A stretch of DNA of 64,000 nt from Vavraia culicis subsp. floridensis (taxonomy: Eukaryota; Microsporidia; Pleistophoridae). Shown here piece after piece: positions 48,539 to 58,530 of the stretch. Both the position numbers and the translations under genes were made by a program. Position 1 is the stretch's first letter; each line of letters starts with the position of its first letter. The notes under the pieces were generated by a model. That model saw only the letters and a program-made list of their open reading frames with translations, was not told the DNA's origin and ran no database searches. Where the stretch lies: contig NW_007360617.1 of the NCBI RefSeq assembly GCF_000192795.1, forward strand, positions 1 to 64,000. The letters are read 5' to 3'.

Positions 48539-48733
48539 ATGAAGTACTTACAGACATTAACACTAGTCTTGATGAATATGTCATTACCACAAGTCTTCGC
48601 TGGTATCTGTGACTTCCTGTTCCGTGAAACGGGTTTGGTGCTGCCCAGCAAATTGTTTGGACAAAAGAATGAACATAGTCCGCGCACCAAAGCTAATAAA
48701 AACAGAAGAGTCAGTTTAAATATGCAGCTATGA
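48539..48733 (+). CDS. Small ORF with signal-peptide-like start, 64 aa, uncertain
   Basis: The frame starts MKYLQTLTLVLMN and continues hydrophobic to about residue 25, then turns polar and basic (KNEHSPRTKANKNRR). A CCC element (48521-48523) lies just upstream, but it is nearer to another ATG at 48526 in a different frame, which gives only 28 residues. Either could be the used start, or a frameshift separates two parts of one gene. Confidence 0.3.
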   Translation: MKYLQTLTLVLMNMSLPQVFAGICDFLFRETGLVLPSKLFGQKNEHSPRTKANKNRRVSLNMQL

Positions 48734-48950
48734 ATTAAAGCTCTTGTATAGTTAATTCAAAGGGACCATACGCCTGTGATTGCTCTGTTAACCATCAGAA
48801 CCACGCAAGTGTTGACCTAGCGCTTTGTTGTAAGGTAGGGTGTTATTGTTAATCATCAAATTTTTGTTCAACACACCTGCCGCGCAGTTTAACCCGCGAT
48901 TCTTCGCGTACAGAACAAAATTTAAAAAAAATTTATGACCCCCGTACAAA

Positions 48951-49272
48951 ATGGTAAGTGCACGATTTTCTAATTGAGAAAAAACGCCGAAACAACGGAC
49001 GCTCAAAGAAGAACAGAGGACATCCTGGTAACGTAAGATGCGACAACTGCGCACGAATGGTCCCAAAAGACAAAGGCATAGTGAAATACCAGGTTAAGAA
49101 TCTTATCGATGCGGCTGCTGCAGATGATATCAGGGTAGCAAGCATTTACGAGACGTACGAGGTGCCAAAGACCTATGTTAAACTGCAATATTGTGTGAGC
49201 TGTGCTGTTCATAGCAGGCTTGTCAGGGTTAGAAGCCATTGGGAGAGGAAGATCAGGGGGAAGGTTAATTAA
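48951..49272 (+). CDS. RPS26: 40S ribosomal protein eS26, with a 25-nt intron after the ATG
   Basis: eS26 sits at the mRNA exit channel of the 40S subunit. The reading is join(48951-48953, 48979-49272): exon 1 is only the ATG, and exon 2 encodes [15 protein letters not shown] onward, giving M-KKRRNNGR, the expected eS26 N-terminus. Without splicing the ATG frame stops after eight codons. The protein is 98 residues excluding stop, and the zinc-ribbon cysteines are present (CDNC near residues 21-24, and CVSC in [12 protein letters not shown]). The C-terminus is slightly shorter than in yeast. A C-run (ACCCCC, 48938-48943) lies 8-13 nt before the ATG, and AATTAAA overlaps the stop codon. Confidence 0.93.
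48954..48978 (+). other. Spliceosomal intron of the eS26 gene, 25 nt
   Basis: 5' splice site GTAAGT (48954-48959), branch-like TTCTAAT (48968-48974) fused to the 3' end TTGAG (48974-48978). Start-codon-adjacent position and branch point next to the 3' splice site are typical of microsporidian ribosomal-protein introns. Confidence 0.88.
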
Positions 49273-50348
49273 ATTTTTACTCGGATACAGGGTGCTGACA
49301 AAGTTGTCTGAGGTGTTTATTTGGTGATCCTGTTGTAATTGGCATGGATTACTCAGCTGGTGTGTTAAGACGGCCTTTTTGTGAACCTCAATTTCATTCT
49401 GATCGGAGCTGCTCTATTTTTCTAATTCTACCAAAGTCGTTTTGCCATGAGCACCAAAGGTGTCCAGCCGGGTACATCAGTAAACGCAGGATTATGTTTA
49501 CTGCGCACAGAAACGGCATGATTTCGAATCTTGCATGGCAGATCTGCTATTCTACCCTTTTATCTTTATGAGATGGTACGGTCAGTCAGCCATAACTATG
49601 GGAACAATCAAACAAGCTTGGTTCTATCCCTATCCGGTATCATCATGGCACGAAAATAAGGGCAAGTAAAGACTGATTGGTGGAAAATACGTTATTACAC
49701 CCCTCAGCAAATCCGCTCATTTTTATTTTGCGTGTAATAAAGAATCATACACCTAATACTTCGTCTTTTCTCAGGGGCACTCAGCTATTCTCTACCAACA
49801 ATGCAGAAATAGCACAGTTTTAGCAAAAACTGATTTTTTATCCTTACCGAGTAAAACAAGTGGTGTGAACGGAAGCGAAGCAAAATGTTGGCTTAGAAGA
49901 AAGAATGCATTATCGTGGCTCTCCATTAACAGAACAGTTAATGACCTTGAGCCGTAGAAGTAACCACAACATGGGAATGCGATCAAGCCCTTACAACACC
50001 AAGGTTACATCTGGTGCCTGACATGATTGAAGGCTCATAACAGTTCTCAGAAGAATGCATACGTAGGAGCAACAGGCCGTTTTATCACTCAATCATTTAT
50101 TTATATCCTCACATAGCAACGATATCCGAGAAAACTGCTTTTTTGGTTTGCTGGGACTGACCACGGCTGCTCTTTGTTTGATGAAGAGACCCGTGCAGCA
50201 ACCTAGCACAGCAAAAAGGTATGCTGCAGCCGTAGAACGACCTCAGCACATAAGTCGTGATAGACTCTGTGCAAAGCATCATTACCAAATAATCACAGGC
50301 ATCTTCCTCAGAGTAACAGTTGTTTCAATCGCTGTAAGCATCGCCATT
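49273..50348. other. Intergenic between eS26 and the LRR gene
   Basis: A 75-residue ATG frame at 49344-49571 has no promoter element or recognisable feature; not called. No other gene seen. Confidence 0.35.
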
Positions 50349-53177
50349 TTACGCTTGGCTGCATCCATTAAAAAAATTAAATTTGTTCAGGTCGATGTCA
50401 TAGCCTTGACCATTATAAGCGCACACCACGGTCTTGGCACACGTAAGATGAACATAGTTTGAAAAAAAGATCAGAAGCTCTTCAAGTTCCTTGTGCTTGT
50501 CCATCTCACCAGGTAGTAAACCAGAAGGACACCAATCGGAGAAATTCAAAATAAGTTCAACTAGACAAACCTTCGACAGGCTCTTTCCATTACTTCCATA
50601 TTTTGATCTGCTCAAAGTGAGTGATAGCGACTCGAGCTGCATTGGTAAATTCTCTAGCAGCACCTCGATATTACCGATAGAACAACCGTTGATATGCAGG
50701 ACTCTCAGCATAGGATGTCCTTTCAATTTCATACAGGCTCTCGCGCTTATGTTCATACTTTGATGTCCGCCATAACATCCGGTTCTACAGACCGCAGTTA
50801 AAGAGCTAATCTTTACGGGTAGACTCTCCAAAATAAAATTGAGATCACGCGAGTAGAACGAAATGTGCAGCTCACTCAGATTTAGAAAGCAACTCAGTGT
50901 TTCACAGCCAAACACAGCAACTCCGAAGCCTGTCACCTCTAACGATCTCAAGGTTCTTTGTACGGAAGTATTCTCCATAAAATGTCTAAAGAGCACATTT
51001 TGCCCATCATCTGAGACTCTCTTCCCCATATTATCGGGTGATTGAGTTACTTCGTGCTGGTCATTGCCGATTTCCATCCCATCTAAAGTTTCTTCTTGTT
51101 CTCCCAAGGGCGCTTCATCTGCACCAAGATTGGAATGATGCTCAGCATAATCCGGATCAGAGCAATGTATTACCAGCTCCTCAAGGCGTACCCCGAGCCG
51201 TAAGATTCTTTCTATCAGTTTCTCGTGTATACTGTGGTATGAGAGGCTCAAGTGCCTAAGCATCGATAGATCCTCCTCAAAATCAAGAATAAAATTGTCC
51301 TGGTCATTTAAAACGATGCTCAACCTTTCGAGAGACCTTGCTCCTGCCAGAACGAATTTGCCCGTACATGATTGCAAGCTCAATCGGCACGGATAATTTT
51401 GGCATTCAATGAACAGACAGTGGGTGCCTGTCCTAACATCCACAAGCTCTGTACAAGTAATTTGCAGATTCATTTCCGTGTCACAATCGAGTTCTAGTCC
51501 ATCAATCACCACCAATGCCGATCCCTCTCCTTCATCAACGCTGTAATCGAAGCCAACATCCTGCGCAAAGGGTAACTCGGCAAGGTTCATAAATCCTAAA
51601 AAGTTAATTCGGCCTGTGCAGCCGTGAATCGATAAGCTGGTGAAGCCGCTGTTCAGTGTAAGCACTTCCTCTTCGTTTACTGTAACACAGTCCAAAACGA
51701 TATCCGTAACATTGTGCTCAAGCTCAACACCATCTGCTATAGCACTGGTGATGCTTAATTTCACTTTGCTGTTCGCTTCATCGACCTCGTAAGAAAAACT
51801 GCCACCGAGTGATTGATCCAGGCAAACCGTGCCGCAGCATCCGTTTCCGCAGGGACTGATAGAACCGTTAACATCCACAAATTCTGCTAATTTCAGCTGC
51901 GTGTTCAGAACGATACACTGTCCGTCACATATTCTCGTGTTTTTGAGTCTCAGAACGCGCATGTTGGGCTCAAAGGAGAGGTTGTGGCTGATCATTGCGT
52001 TAGAAATGGTCAGCACGGTTAAATTGTTTGACAGATAGCATGTGCAGCCTTGCGATATGCTGGATGTAAACGATACTTCTACTTCGGGCAGAGTTGATGG
52101 GATAGCGCTGTAACAGCGCTCTCTGGGATGAAAATACCGCACAGAGAGCTTGTTGGTTAAACCTGTTAAGCAGTTGAATTGAGGCATAAAATCGATTGTG
52201 CCAAGGTTCAGGACAATTCTGACCACATTTCTGAGTTTTAGAAATTTTGAGTCTGCCACACCCGCCAGTCTTTGTTGCAGCACCGCTTTTGAATCTGCTT
52301 CACCGTCACAGCACTGTGATTGTTCCAAAAAATTAATTTGCACCTCCAATCGCGACACGTCCTCATCGTAATTAAATTTCTCAGCTAGCAGTCTGTCATT
52401 GGCAGCTAAGAATGCGCTGCTCATGAACAGAAAATTGATAAAAACACCGACCTGCAACTCATGCAGCAGCAGCCGCATTGATAGTGCCTTCTTGTTGTCA
52501 TGATGTCCTGAGAAAGCGGTTTCGCTAAAAAATTCGCTGCTTGCTAGGTGAAAGCTTATGCCTGAGCGTATTACCGTTCCTAAGTGCAAAAGAGCCTGTG
52601 ATAACGTGCAAGCCTGAGCACCACTCCCTCCGCATCTGTTCCTCTCTGCGTCGTATGCCAGTAACCGTTGGTACGAACTCGGGTTGCTCTGGAAATGGCT
52701 GCAGATCACAAATGCGATAACCTCGGGCTCATCCCAGCAGAATAGCAGGCACATCAAAGTATGGTACACTTCAATATCGGTTAGATCCACATCTAAATTT
52801 GCATGTGTCAGTTTTTGCAGCTTGGAGTACAGGGCACGTGTTACCGGCAGTTCTATCACTCTGTAATTTGCACGTCGGTCCATCCGCGCTATTTCCAAAC
52901 TAACGCTCTCAGCATGTTTGTCCTCTCCGCTGCAACACACGGCACCTGTTCGCCTGTCACAGGCATGAAAAACGCCAAGTTCATCTCTCACGGCATCGTA
53001 ATCGTATACACTCACCAAATGGTGCGCTGCTCCCGAATTCATAGCAATTGCTTCTAACCTGGTCTCCTTCAAATCTCTACATATCAAATGGTTACTTTCC
53101 TGCAACTCGCCAGAGCTACAAAACTTCAAAATGTATCCCATGATTATGTTCAATTCTTTTCTTGCACCAGCAAGCAT
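50349..53177 (-). CDS. Large leucine-rich-repeat protein, 942 aa
   Basis: The first 330 residues are a non-repeated, Cys-containing region with helical segments (for example YHTLMCLLFCWDEPEVIAFV cut within 130-155). From about residue 330 to the end there are irregular leucine-rich repeats of 20-30 residues with LxxLxLxxxxI patterns (MRVLRLKNTRI, LRSLEVTGFGV, LSELHIS, LRVLHINGCSIGNIEVLLENLP, LESLSLTLS). No F-box, signal peptide or membrane span is visible. Large LRR families occur in several microsporidia, but their function is not known; binding of protein partners is the usual LRR role. TATAAAAAAG lies 19-28 nt before the first ATG; a second in-frame Met at residue 13 is possible. Confidence 0.8.
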   Translation of the reverse strand: MLAGARKELNIIMGYILKFCSSGELQESNHLICRDLKETRLEAIAMNSGAAHHLVSVYDYDAVRDELGVFHACDRRTGAVCCSGEDKHAESVSLEIARMDRRANYRVIELPVTRALYSKLQKLTHANLDVDLTDIEVYHTLMCLLFCWDEPEVIAFVICSHFQSNPSSYQRLLAYDAERNRCGGSGAQACTLSQALLHLGTVIRSGISFHLASSEFFSETAFSGHHDNKKALSMRLLLHELQVGVFINFLFMSSAFLAANDRLLAEKFNYDEDVSRLEVQINFLEQSQCCDGEADSKAVLQQRLAGVADSKFLKLRNVVRIVLNLGTIDFMPQFNCLTGLTNKLSVRYFHPRERCYSAIPSTLPEVEVSFTSSISQGCTCYLSNNLTVLTISNAMISHNLSFEPNMRVLRLKNTRICDGQCIVLNTQLKLAEFVDVNGSISPCGNGCCGTVCLDQSLGGSFSYEVDEANSKVKLSITSAIADGVELEHNVTDIVLDCVTVNEEEVLTLNSGFTSLSIHGCTGRINFLGFMNLAELPFAQDVGFDYSVDEGEGSALVVIDGLELDCDTEMNLQITCTELVDVRTGTHCLFIECQNYPCRLSLQSCTGKFVLAGARSLERLSIVLNDQDNFILDFEEDLSMLRHLSLSYHSIHEKLIERILRLGVRLEELVIHCSDPDYAEHHSNLGADEAPLGEQEETLDGMEIGNDQHEVTQSPDNMGKRVSDDGQNVLFRHFMENTSVQRTLRSLEVTGFGVAVFGCETLSCFLNLSELHISFYSRDLNFILESLPVKISSLTAVCRTGCYGGHQSMNISARACMKLKGHPMLRVLHINGCSIGNIEVLLENLPMQLESLSLTLSRSKYGSNGKSLSKVCLVELILNFSDWCPSGLLPGEMDKHKELEELLIFFSNYVHLTCAKTVVCAYNGQGYDIDLNKFNFFNGCSQA

Positions 53178-53195
53178 GAGCTAAGAGTGCTTCCT

Positions 53196-53205
53196 CTTTT
53201 TTATA
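53196..53205 (-). promoter_or_regulatory. TATA box of the LRR gene
   Basis: TATAAAAAAG on the minus strand, 19-28 nt before the ATG at 53177. Confidence 0.55.
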
Positions 53206-54479
53206 CTTTTTGATTTACCATTTTAGTACCTTGTAGCTGAAATTGCGGCGTACCCGTGTCTCTGGTCAAGCATTGAGCACACGCGAAACACCCGCTGTGA
53301 TGTGCTGCTGTATCTGTTCATGGGCATTTCAAGAGTTCATAAGACTGCTTTGTGGTGACATTGAAGAGCGAGCTATGCTGCGTACTTCTAGCCGGTAGTT
53401 TCTAAATTACCATGAAATATACCTCAATATACCCGAATGGCACGCTGCAACATAAAAATCGAGGAGCGTACAAATTCTGTTGATAAAATATTTTAAAATA
53501 TTTGCAGCACTAACTGCGCTATTTCTGCTTGTGCAACAGAACAAAGTTAAATTACCTATTAAATAATATTTTACTTTTTTAATATGCTATACACATTTTT
53601 ACCTATTTTGCTCTTTTCGCTGTGTGTAAAGAATTTTATTCTGCTGGTAATGTTCATCAATTGTGTTATGAGGAGCAGTTGAACGCATACGTTTCATTAT
53701 TTGGTGAGTTGGACCTGCACGTGAATTGAAAGTAGTTCGGTACAGCATGTTATGTGGGCATGCTGGCAAGAGCTAAGAGATGAGAATGTGCACCGCACGC
53801 ATTGATTTGCAAACGTGGAGATAACCGAGAAATTGCACTTTATGTTCGGACGGTCCCTGTTTTAGAAGAGCTATGATTTACCATATGCGTTCTGCAAAGC
53901 ATTTCAGCACTTACGACTCGGAATAGTGGTGCAAGTGGAATATGCAGCTACCGCTGGTGACCGAACGGTGAATTGTGATCCGTTGCAGCACCCTTTTGCG
54001 ATAAGCGTGCGTGTTCGTTTGGCATTGTGCCACAAAACTTGTTTTACCACAAAGAAGAAAATACCAGGCAGTCAAACATGCTCATCCTATTATAAACCAC
54101 AGAAAAACGTTTTTTATTTCGGACTATCCGTTCTAACCGCTTCGCCAAATAAATCGGTGAACTGCCACACCGTAAATTACGTTGTGCTATGAATACCTGC
54201 CAAATTTTGTTGTGCATCATCTTGTTGTGGAACGTATTTCGATGTTTGCTCATGTCTTACGGATAAATCATGGGAACGGTTCAAGGGCGTGCATACGGTA
54301 ATTCTGCGCATACCAACGGCGCGAACAACCAAACAGCTCAGCAACCCATGCCTTACACACACTAAATGCTATCGTAGTATGTTCTGTCCTCTGCGAACAC
54401 CACATGCTCAGGTAAAACCGCGTGTAGAGCGTCTTTAAATCAGACAAGGGAACAAAAAGTAAATTAGGACGGGCTGGAG
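53206..54479. other. Intergenic between LRR and Clp1 genes (divergent)
   Basis: No coding ORF with ATG and protein-like features; GGACGGGCTGGAG lies directly before the Clp1 ATG. Confidence 0.35.
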
Positions 54480-55703
54480 ATGGCACAGCATAATTCGGGG
54501 GAACGAAGCGGAAATACACTTCGTGATCATGAAATACCAACGAAACAGGAGAACAGGGCACAAAACACCACTGAGGTGCTCTCGGAACACAAACAACTCT
54601 TTAATGGTGCCGAATCAGGACAAAACAAAAAACTGCGATTTGTTCTGCCCATGCAAGTGAAGGTGCCTGCTCTACACGAACTGCGCCTAGAAACAGGAAA
54701 GACGCCCGCCACGCTGCGGGTAGTAACCGGCAGCCTAGACATTCTCGGTCAGGAGCTTCTGACCGATCATCCGTACACATTTACAGGCACTCTCTTCTTC
54801 ACAACATTTCGTGGGTGCGTGGTCGAACTAAACGATGACATAGCGCTGCAATACACGAGCATGTCAAACATAGAACGTGTATTTGACCTGGCATCAGCGC
54901 TTAGCGGCACGTACTACGTGGTGGGCCACGGCAGATGTACATTCATCCAAACACTGTGCAATCTTTGTGTGCGGATGGGCAAGAAGGTCCTGGTAAGCGA
55001 AATTGACCCTGCACAGGGCTTTCTTGTGTTTCCCGGTGTGATGGGCACCATGTTGGTTGAAAACCTGGTGTGCTACGATGATGACGTGCAGAACGAAAAG
55101 CTGTGCTACTTCTACGGTGACACGGAAATCAAAAACCGCGAATACTACGACATGCTGTGCAGCAAGGTGTTGGGGCACACGAAGGAGAACGACCTGCATT
55201 TGATAATCTTTCCGAACGAGTGTGTGGTGCAGGAAGAGGAGAGGAACGACAATTTCGTAGTGGTGGGCGATGAACGAATGTTCCACACCATAAAACCACG
55301 GAACAAAGAATTTGTGCCGTGCTATGGCTACGTAAAGAAAGCCAAAACGAATGCGCTCATATACAACTACTTCCATGGGAAGACGGGCAAGTACACGCCG
55401 TTCATACTGTCGGACAAGCTCAAGATCCTGTCGGTTGGTGAAAAGTTTGTGCCTCCTACGAGTGCGCTGCCGCTAGGAGCCCAGAGAAAAATGAACACGT
55501 GCGTTGCCACACCTGCAGGTGCTGAGCAGGACAGCATTGTTGCCATATCGTACGCAAAGAACGAGGAAGAGGCGGGTGTTCGCCCCGTGGCCGGATTTGT
55601 TCTGATTAGGAGCGTTCAGCCGCTCACGTTTCTCTGTGCACAGGCAACCGTGTCCAAAGACATGTTATATGTGCAGGGCAACATCAAGTACTCCGAATTT
55701 TAA
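54480..55703 (+). CDS. CLP1: Clp1-like pre-mRNA cleavage factor subunit with degenerate P-loop
   Basis: Clp1 bridges cleavage factors in mRNA 3'-end processing and, in animals, is an RNA 5'-kinase. The 407-residue protein shows the N-terminal beta-sandwich (VTGSLDILGQELLTDHPYTF, residues 82-101), the P-loop NTPase core (RMGKKVLVSEIDPAQGFLVFPG, about 165-186), and the C-terminal barrel (VAGFVLIRSV...DMLYVQGNIKY). The P-loop itself reads GHGRCTF (149-155), where Clp1 family members have GPxxxGKS/T: the lysine is lost, so ATP binding and kinase activity are unlikely. The Asp in EIDPAQG is kept. An N-terminal 50-residue polar extension is present. A GGG-type element precedes the ATG. Confidence 0.82.
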   Translation: MAQHNSGERSGNTLRDHEIPTKQENRAQNTTEVLSEHKQLFNGAESGQNKKLRFVLPMQVKVPALHELRLETGKTPATLRVVTGSLDILGQELLTDHPYTFTGTLFFTTFRGCVVELNDDIALQYTSMSNIERVFDLASALSGTYYVVGHGRCTFIQTLCNLCVRMGKKVLVSEIDPAQGFLVFPGVMGTMLVENLVCYDDDVQNEKLCYFYGDTEIKNREYYDMLCSKVLGHTKENDLHLIIFPNECVVQEEERNDNFVVVGDERMFHTIKPRNKEFVPCYGYVKKAKTNALIYNYFHGKTGKYTPFILSDKLKILSVGEKFVPPTSALPLGAQRKMNTCVATPAGAEQDSIVAISYAKNEEEAGVRPVAGFVLIRSVQPLTFLCAQATVSKDMLYVQGNIKYSEF

Positions 55704-56511
55704 ACATTTTACATTAAATTCTCGTTTGTCTGCTGCCATGACCCCAAACAATAACTCAATTGTGTTTTAGGGCCGCTTACCGCGGTCTTAAATGTTTTTA
55801 AACCACGGTTTGTTGCATTTGAACAAGCACGCTTCCACCGAAGACACGTTTGCTTGTTCTACACACCTTTCTGATCCGCTAGGAGCAAATACCGGTAAAC
55901 GCGATAAAGGAAAAGAAAACAAAAATTCGAGTGTGATGCTGAAAAGGCGTTAAACCACGAATTGAGTAATAAATGGAACTTATCATAAACACGGAGAATA
56001 AGCTGCCTAAAGTTGATGGCACCAGCAATGCTGACTGCGCGTTTATCATCCTGATGTTCGTGCAGTTCAACAAAGACGTGGTGATGTGAAACTGCTGTTT
56101 GCCCCTCCATGACAGGCAGAGGGTTGGCTTAAAGTGCAGTAATTTCTACGTTAAGTTTTTTGGTGCTGGTGAGAGCGGAGGATTTGCTTTTATTGGTGAG
56201 GCTTTCGTTAATTAACATGGACACGGTGGATGTTGTTCCCGACAGTGATAATTAAAACGGCCTGTCAAAGCATTTTACGCTGATAGTACCGCGCTTGAGG
56301 TGTAAACACCATAACTCGTGCGTACATTGGCACGCTATTACTTCTCTTCCCATTCCTTCACAAACCGGGAATACTCCGTTTAGTGATCCTGTGGTTTTCG
56401 AAATTTTGATGCACACGACTCACAATCAAATTTATTGCCATTCATCGGTTTGATTTAGCACGCCCACGTTGACGGGCAGGCGGTCCAGCGCATTAAATTG
56501 CGATTTGCTCA
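55704..56511. other. Intergenic; only doubtful short frames
   Basis: A 38-codon plus-strand frame (55973-56089) and an 83-codon minus-strand frame (55859-56110) overlap; neither has convincing features. Confidence 0.35.
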
Positions 56512-56523
56512 CCCCCCGGCCTC

Positions 56524-57288
56524 ATGGCAGAATTAATTTTTCTGGGCACCGGACCATCCTCTGGCATACCATCGCTCAAGTGCCGGCTATCGGGCTCGTG
56601 CAGAGTGTGCGACACGGTAAAACGCACAAATGTAAGTGTTATAGTCAACAAGAACGCTTCGTCCATCCTGATAGATTGCGGCAAGCATTTCTACACCCAG
56701 TACAACCAGTATCTGTCCATGTACAAAAACACAGCAATACCGGAGCTGGTAATTACGCATCCTCATGCCGATGCGATCGGTGGCATTGATACGTATTTGA
56801 TGATGTGCACGGGAAAGAAAAACGTATATTCGTCCAAGTTCACGCTTGATTACATCAAAAAATCAAACGAGTACTACTTCGTAAAACCGGGTGATGCGGG
56901 TCACAGGGGGTATTTTCATCCCAATGTGCTGGGCGACAAGCAGATCAAAGAGATCTGTGGTATCAAAGTGCAGGCTTTTGAGGTTGATCATGGCGGAATA
57001 AAGTCGCTAGCGTTTCTTCTTGATGATAAAATACTTTACATTTCGGATACGAGCGATCTGCATCCGATTCCCGAAGAGTTTTATCACAGGGATGTGCTCA
57101 TAATAGACTGCCTTACGATAGACAGGCACGTGCGGGGACATCTCAATCTGCAGGACGTAAAGAGGTACGCTGATCTTTTAAAGCCGAAGAAGGTAATTTT
57201 GACCGGTTTATCACATCACGTTGGGCAGGTTGAATCTTTGGAGGGATTTTGCATGGCGTACGACGGTATGAGAATCGAATTTAATTAA
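56524..57288 (+). CDS. PhnP-like metallo-beta-lactamase-fold hydrolase
   Basis: This 254-residue metallohydrolase has the PhnP-type start FLGTGPSSGIPSLKC with Cys26/Cys29 (CRVC), matching the zinc-binding CxxC loop of that subfamily. The metal site is present: THPHADAIGG (His79, His81, Asp83), His156 in EVDHGG, Asp175 in ISDTSD and His231/His232 in LSHHV. PhnP is a cyclic phosphodiesterase; eukaryotic relatives are uncharacterised, so the substrate here is unknown. Full length for the family. The ATG follows CACCCCCCGGCCTC. AATTAAA overlaps the stop. Confidence 0.88.
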   Translation: MAELIFLGTGPSSGIPSLKCRLSGSCRVCDTVKRTNVSVIVNKNASSILIDCGKHFYTQYNQYLSMYKNTAIPELVITHPHADAIGGIDTYLMMCTGKKNVYSSKFTLDYIKKSNEYYFVKPGDAGHRGYFHPNVLGDKQIKEICGIKVQAFEVDHGGIKSLAFLLDDKILYISDTSDLHPIPEEFYHRDVLIIDCLTIDRHVRGHLNLQDVKRYADLLKPKKVILTGLSHHVGQVESLEGFCMAYDGMRIEFN

Positions 57289-57302
57289 ATGCGTTGCAGT
57301 AC

Positions 57303-57334
57303 CTGATGAGACGGCACTGGTTTGAACTCATCAG
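57303..57334. terminator. 8-bp inverted repeat after the PhnP-like gene
   Basis: CTGATGAG (57303-57310) and CTCATCAG (57327-57334), 15 nt beyond the stop codon. It may be a 3' UTR hairpin; the CUGAUGAG word recalls hammerhead cores but the rest of that motif is absent. Confidence 0.4.
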
Positions 57335-58521
57335 CCTAAAAGGTAATTTATTTTGGCTAGTTGCTCAACACTTGGTACCAGTTTTGTGCACTACGTTCAT
57401 TGAGGGGGTGGAACAGCAGCAGGACTTAGAAAGTAAGCTATGAAAAGAATTGTTTGGTTCAAATGCCTAGCTTTGCGATTTGCATCGTAGTTTGCAATTG
57501 CTTCCCGTCATTTACAAGCGGTGCGTACAACTAAATGTGTAGTTACTGCGAGAGAGTGGTTGGCAGATGGGTGTAGAGCTGAGATGGTGACCATCATTCT
57601 TTACTGGTGCAGCAACAACGATTTGTTCCTACCACTTTCTCACACTTCTTGTTTTCATGCAAATTTGCTATCACTCCGCTGCTGCGAACCGTTATGATCG
57701 CCTTGATTCGCGTCTTTTTGCTCGTAACACCGTGAACACTTTCAAATCTTGTTCAATTCGTAAAATATTTTACGCACAACCAGAGAAGGAAAGAACCAAA
57801 CAGAATAGAAACGTGCCAATCAAGTAAATGCAAACCAAATGACTTTTCTTCCTATCTCAACCATATTATCTGTTCTTTATATCGAGTATGAAACTTCCGT
57901 AATAAGTTTTTGGTAAGTTCATAGTGGATCATTACATAATTGGCAGGACCAGGTCAGCAAATATCAGCAGTGATATGAAAGGGTAGATTAACATATTTTT
58001 GATGGAAAAGTACATATCAGCAATATTTGTGTAATTTAGCTGAGAATTGATCATTGGCAATTTTTAGTGCCTTTACGAGCACTCTTTTGCACCCTGTGCC
58101 TGTCCGTTTTGAGAAGCAGATCCAAAGCGGTAAATACCACGATACGAAAATGAACCTGCTCGCTCGCATACACGGTGTGTTCTTCTCATTTATCATTTAA
58201 AACACACCTTCTTGCATTGCTGTTGTTTTGTTTGCCAGGTTGTTTGCGGCCCATGTATTCTCAGCACGTGTGACATGGTAAATAGCCTTCAAAAACGATA
58301 ATTTAATTATTTGTTAAGTAAATTCTGATTAATTAACTGATTTTTGGTGTCATTGCAGTTTATTCGGCTTAATTAAATTTGAGCAAAAAGTTGTTATAAC
58401 GAGCTAAATTTGCATTTTACGCACTGTGTGAGCGTGGCTGTTGGTGACGTAGCAGCAAATTTACCTACAATTCCATTTAATGCTTTTTACGTGTTGCAAC
58501 CTAAATCGCAGAAGTGGGGCA
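57335..58521. other. Gene-free AT-rich stretch
   Basis: About 1.2 kb without coding ORFs or recognised motifs before the C-run of the aminopeptidase gene (CCCC, 58522-58525). Confidence 0.4.
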
Positions 58522-58530
58522 CCCCTAAAA

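Noticed and set aside
55859..56110. Overlapping short frames on both strands
   Set aside because: Neither has family similarity; the C-run before the minus-strand ATG is weak.
57303..57334. Hammerhead ribozyme (CUGAUGAG)
   Set aside because: The CUGAUGAG pairs directly with CUCAUCAG; no GAAA core or stem arrangement of a hammerhead.
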